Shown here piece by piece: positions 21,387-22,917 of a stretch of 22,917 bases of DNA. The notes beneath the pieces were generated by a model. The model had not been told where the DNA came from and searched no databases. It worked only from the letters and a program-made list of their open reading frames with translations. The translations under genes were made by a program, and so were the position numbers. Origin of the DNA: Myxococcales bacterium UBA5297 (lineage in GTDB: Bacteria > Myxococcota > Myxococcia > Myxococcales > UBA5297); contig DHSB01000104.1 of assembly GCA_002408385.1 (NCBI GenBank), forward strand, positions 17,025 through 39,941, written 5' to 3'. Each line of letters begins with the position of its first letter. Position 1 is the stretch's first letter.

Positions 21387-22304
21387 ATGCTTCGAAGCTT
21401 CCAGATCTCGGAGGCGAGGATCTTGCCTACGGAGGAGGAGGAGACCGCCCCGGTGCTCCTCTATGTTCAGCCCGACACGGAAGAGAGGCGCGAGCTCATC
21501 GACAGGTACCGGGTCGACGAGCACACCCTCAGCTCGGCCCTCGACCCCGACGAGGTGCCGCGTGTCGAGTTCGAGCCCGAGCACCTCGCGGTCATCTTCA
21601 AGCGGCCCAAGAGCTACTCGGCGCAGGACAACTTTCTGTTCAGCGTCCTCTCGGGCGGCATGTTCCTGTTCAAGGACCGCCTCATCGTCGTGCTCTCCGA
21701 GAACTCGCCGCTCTTCGACAGCAAGCAGTTCGCGAAGGTCGCCTCGCCGCACGACATCATGCTCAAGCTGCTCAACCGGACCATCTACCACTTCCTCGAG
21801 CACCTGAAGGTCATCACCCAGGTCTCGGACTCGCTCGAGCAGAAGATCAACGCGTCGATGGAGAACCGGTACCTGCTCAACCTGTTCACGCTCGAGAAGA
21901 GCCTCGTCTACTACCTGAACGCCATCAACTCGAACTCGACGGTCATCGACAAGCTGCGCAACAACGCGGCCCGCATCGGCTTCAACCAGGAGCAGATCGA
22001 GCTGCTCGAGGACATCTCGATAGAGAACCTCCAGTGCTACAAGCAGGCCGAGATCTACTCGAACATTCTCTCGAGCATGATGGACGCGCGCGCCTCCATC
22101 GTGAACAACAACCTCAACCAGCTCATGAAGACGCTCAACGTCATCACCATCGGGATTATGGTCCCGACCTTCGTGGTGAGCGCCTTCTCGATGAACGTGG
22201 CCATCCCGCTGCAGAAGCTGCCGTACGCCTTCTGGATGATCATGGGCTTCGCCGCCATCTCCGTGGCGATGTTCATGGGGCTGTGGCACTACAAGAAGCG
22301 GTAG
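21387..22304 (+). CDS. CorA-family divalent-cation channel, GMN replaced by SMN
   Basis: 305 residues, ATG 21387 with GAGGTGA upstream. A cytosolic N-terminal alpha/beta domain (about 1-120) and long helical stalk (about 125-250, with many Asn/Glu/Gln) precede two C-terminal transmembrane helices, about 250-268 (VITIGIMVPTFVVSAF) and 281-301 (FWMIMGFAAISVAMFMGLW). These are the CorA/Mrs2/ZntB hallmarks. The pore-entrance signature after TM1, normally GMN, reads S268-M-N270 followed by VAIP. The Asn that coordinates hydrated ions is kept, the Gly is not. Such variants occur in CorA-like groups and may change selectivity; Mg2+ is the default guess. Several Lys and Arg at the extreme C-terminus match the basic-ring region. 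It is convergent with the hemerythrin gene. Confidence 0.9.
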   Translation: MLRSFQISEARILPTEEEETAPVLLYVQPDTEERRELIDRYRVDEHTLSSALDPDEVPRVEFEPEHLAVIFKRPKSYSAQDNFLFSVLSGGMFLFKDRLIVVLSENSPLFDSKQFAKVASPHDIMLKLLNRTIYHFLEHLKVITQVSDSLEQKINASMENRYLLNLFTLEKSLVYYLNAINSNSTVIDKLRNNAARIGFNQEQIELLEDISIENLQCYKQAEIYSNILSSMMDARASIVNNNLNQLMKTLNVITIGIMVPTFVVSAFSMNVAIPLQKLPYAFWMIMGFAAISVAMFMGLWHYKKR

Positions 22305-22319
22305 GGCCGGGGCGAGGCA

Positions 22320-22350
22320 GGTAGGGGCGCATTGCCTATGTGCTCCTACC
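22320..22350. repeat. REP-like palindrome, copy 3, overlapping a stop codon
   Basis: GGTAGGGGCGCAT (22320-22332) pairs with ATGTGCTCCTACC (22338-22350) as a 13-bp stem with two G-T wobble positions and a loop of five bases. It shares GGGCGCATTGCC with copy 1. It lies between the convergent corA-like and hemerythrin-like genes and includes the hemerythrin stop codon (22346-22348), so the element has either inserted at, or supplies, the gene end. It may stop transcription from both sides. Confidence 0.75.
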
Positions 22351-22917
22351 GCTCCTGCGCGCCAGGTCTGAGCCGGAGCTCCTGAGCGATGAGCGCGCGC
22401 GTCTCCGGCGGCAGGTGCAGCCCCAAGGCCGGCACCAGCAGCTCCTCTTCGAGCGCGAGGTGAGCCTCGAGCACCGCCGAAAGCCGCGCCGTCCCGGAGG
22501 CGAGACGGGAGGCGAGCTCCGGGAGCCGCTCCGGTTGCTCGGCCAGCGTGCGCCAGGTCGAAGCCATCCGGCCGATCATCGCCTGCAGATCAGAGTGCTG
22601 GTGCCCGATCACCTCGAGCGCCTGCTGCACAACGTCCGGCGCACCCGCGGTGCGCAGCTTCGGGGCGATGGCGTAGTCCTCGTCGGCCATGTGGATGGGC
22701 AACGTGATCATCAGGTAGTCGTAGATGGCCGCTGCGCTCGCCGACACCGAGTCCGGTGGCTCCTGGCCCGCCGCAAGGCGCGAGGAGAGCGAAAGGAAGG
22801 CGCGAAGCTCCTCATGGCAGACGAGCAGGTCGAGGGCGGGCTCCCGCGTCGAGCTCTCCTGTGCCGGTTCTTCGGAAGCGTCTTCGCTCGCAGAGGCTTC
22901 GGTGGCCTCGCCCGACG
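22346..22917 (-). CDS. hemerythrin (HHE) domain protein, 5' end outside window
   Basis: The minus-strand frame stays open from its TAG at 22346-22348 to the window edge, 189 residues visible; a GTG at 22747 would cut off the first iron-ligand His, so the true start lies beyond the window. Hemerythrin ligands appear in order: H in VCHEELRAF, HMADED (HxxxE/D), GHQHSDLQ, and HLALEEELLVPAL (HxxxE), fitting a non-haem di-iron four-helix bundle. Upstream of the bundle lies an acidic Ser/Glu/Ala-rich stretch (EATEASASEDASEEPAQESS), probably a linker, perhaps to another domain outside the window. Family members bind O2, NO or iron and act in iron storage, nitrosative stress or signalling; the role here is unknown. 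Cytoplasmic by appearance. Confidence 0.82.
   Translation of the reverse strand, partial: SGEATEASASEDASEEPAQESSTREPALDLLVCHEELRAFLSLSSRLAAGQEPPDSVSASAAAIYDYLMITLPIHMADEDYAIAPKLRTAGAPDVVQQALEVIGHQHSDLQAMIGRMASTWRTLAEQPERLPELASRLASGTARLSAVLEAHLALEEELLVPALGLHLPPETRALIAQELRLRPGAQER

Noticed and set aside
22346..22747. Hemerythrin gene complete from a GTG at 22747
   Set aside because: The frame remains open to the window edge, and the first ligand-like His (VCHEELRAF) lies upstream of that GTG, so the protein must start further upstream.

Overview
The window is very GC-rich (by eye around 70 percent) bacterial chromosome with strong G/C third-position bias, long spurious antisense frames, purine-rich ribosome-binding sites and single-gene or short-operon layout. 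The gene mix (two tandem DUF4139/MuiA-like proteins, an exported M3-family oligopeptidase, a WYL regulator facing a double-AAA ATPase, Ala/Pro/Lys-tailed unknown proteins) and the repeat-rich spacers suggest a Myxococcota or related former deltaproteobacterium. This is an inference; no rRNA or other phylogenetic marker gene is present, and I see no tRNA, phage, transposase or CRISPR array.

Layout, left to right. 1-584 is the 3' end of an alpha/beta-hydrolase-like gene. 991-4827 holds two adjacent co-directional DUF4139 paralogues, the first with a long Pro/Cys-rich insertion. 5010-6895 has two minus-strand genes: an unknown 174-residue protein and an HTH-WYL regulator. The regulator is divergent, over only 59 bp, from a tandem-AAA+ ATPase (6955-9066). 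Then come rimO (9301-10659) and a small SAM methyltransferase with a His-rich N-terminus. 11395-12752 is a 1.36 kb spacer packed with repeats. After it come a membrane-anchored alpha/beta hydrolase with an Asp nucleophile (12753-13859) and an unknown helical protein with a Lys/Ala/Pro tail (14253-15122). A minus-strand operon follows: aldehyde dehydrogenase, then a fatty-acyl-reductase-like SDR (18070 down to 15362). It is divergent from an exported PepF-like peptidase (18345-20273), followed by a Bax-inhibitor-1 family membrane protein, a CorA-like channel and, convergent at the right edge, a partial hemerythrin-like protein.

How the genes may work together. The WYL/AAA pair looks like a regulator and its target. 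The aldehyde dehydrogenase/SDR pair probably handles aldehydes or acyl thioesters. The aldehyde dehydrogenase/peptidase intergenic region carries two well-formed sigma70-like promoters placed symmetrically around a perfect 12-bp inverted repeat, a good operator candidate. PepF, BI-1 and CorA look like envelope or membrane maintenance functions but no pathway joins them.

The most unusual sequence is non-coding. At 12035-12487 two oppositely oriented arrays of 19-21 bp units (about 7 and 11 units) share a perfect 25-bp inverted repeat. A separate dispersed family pairs a GGGCGCAT...ATGCGCCC palindrome, seen three times, with a TGAGTT-rich array, seen twice; it sits mostly between convergent genes and touches stop codons. 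I did not find a clear complete novel defence or biosynthetic system; the WYL/AAA locus is the best candidate for one.
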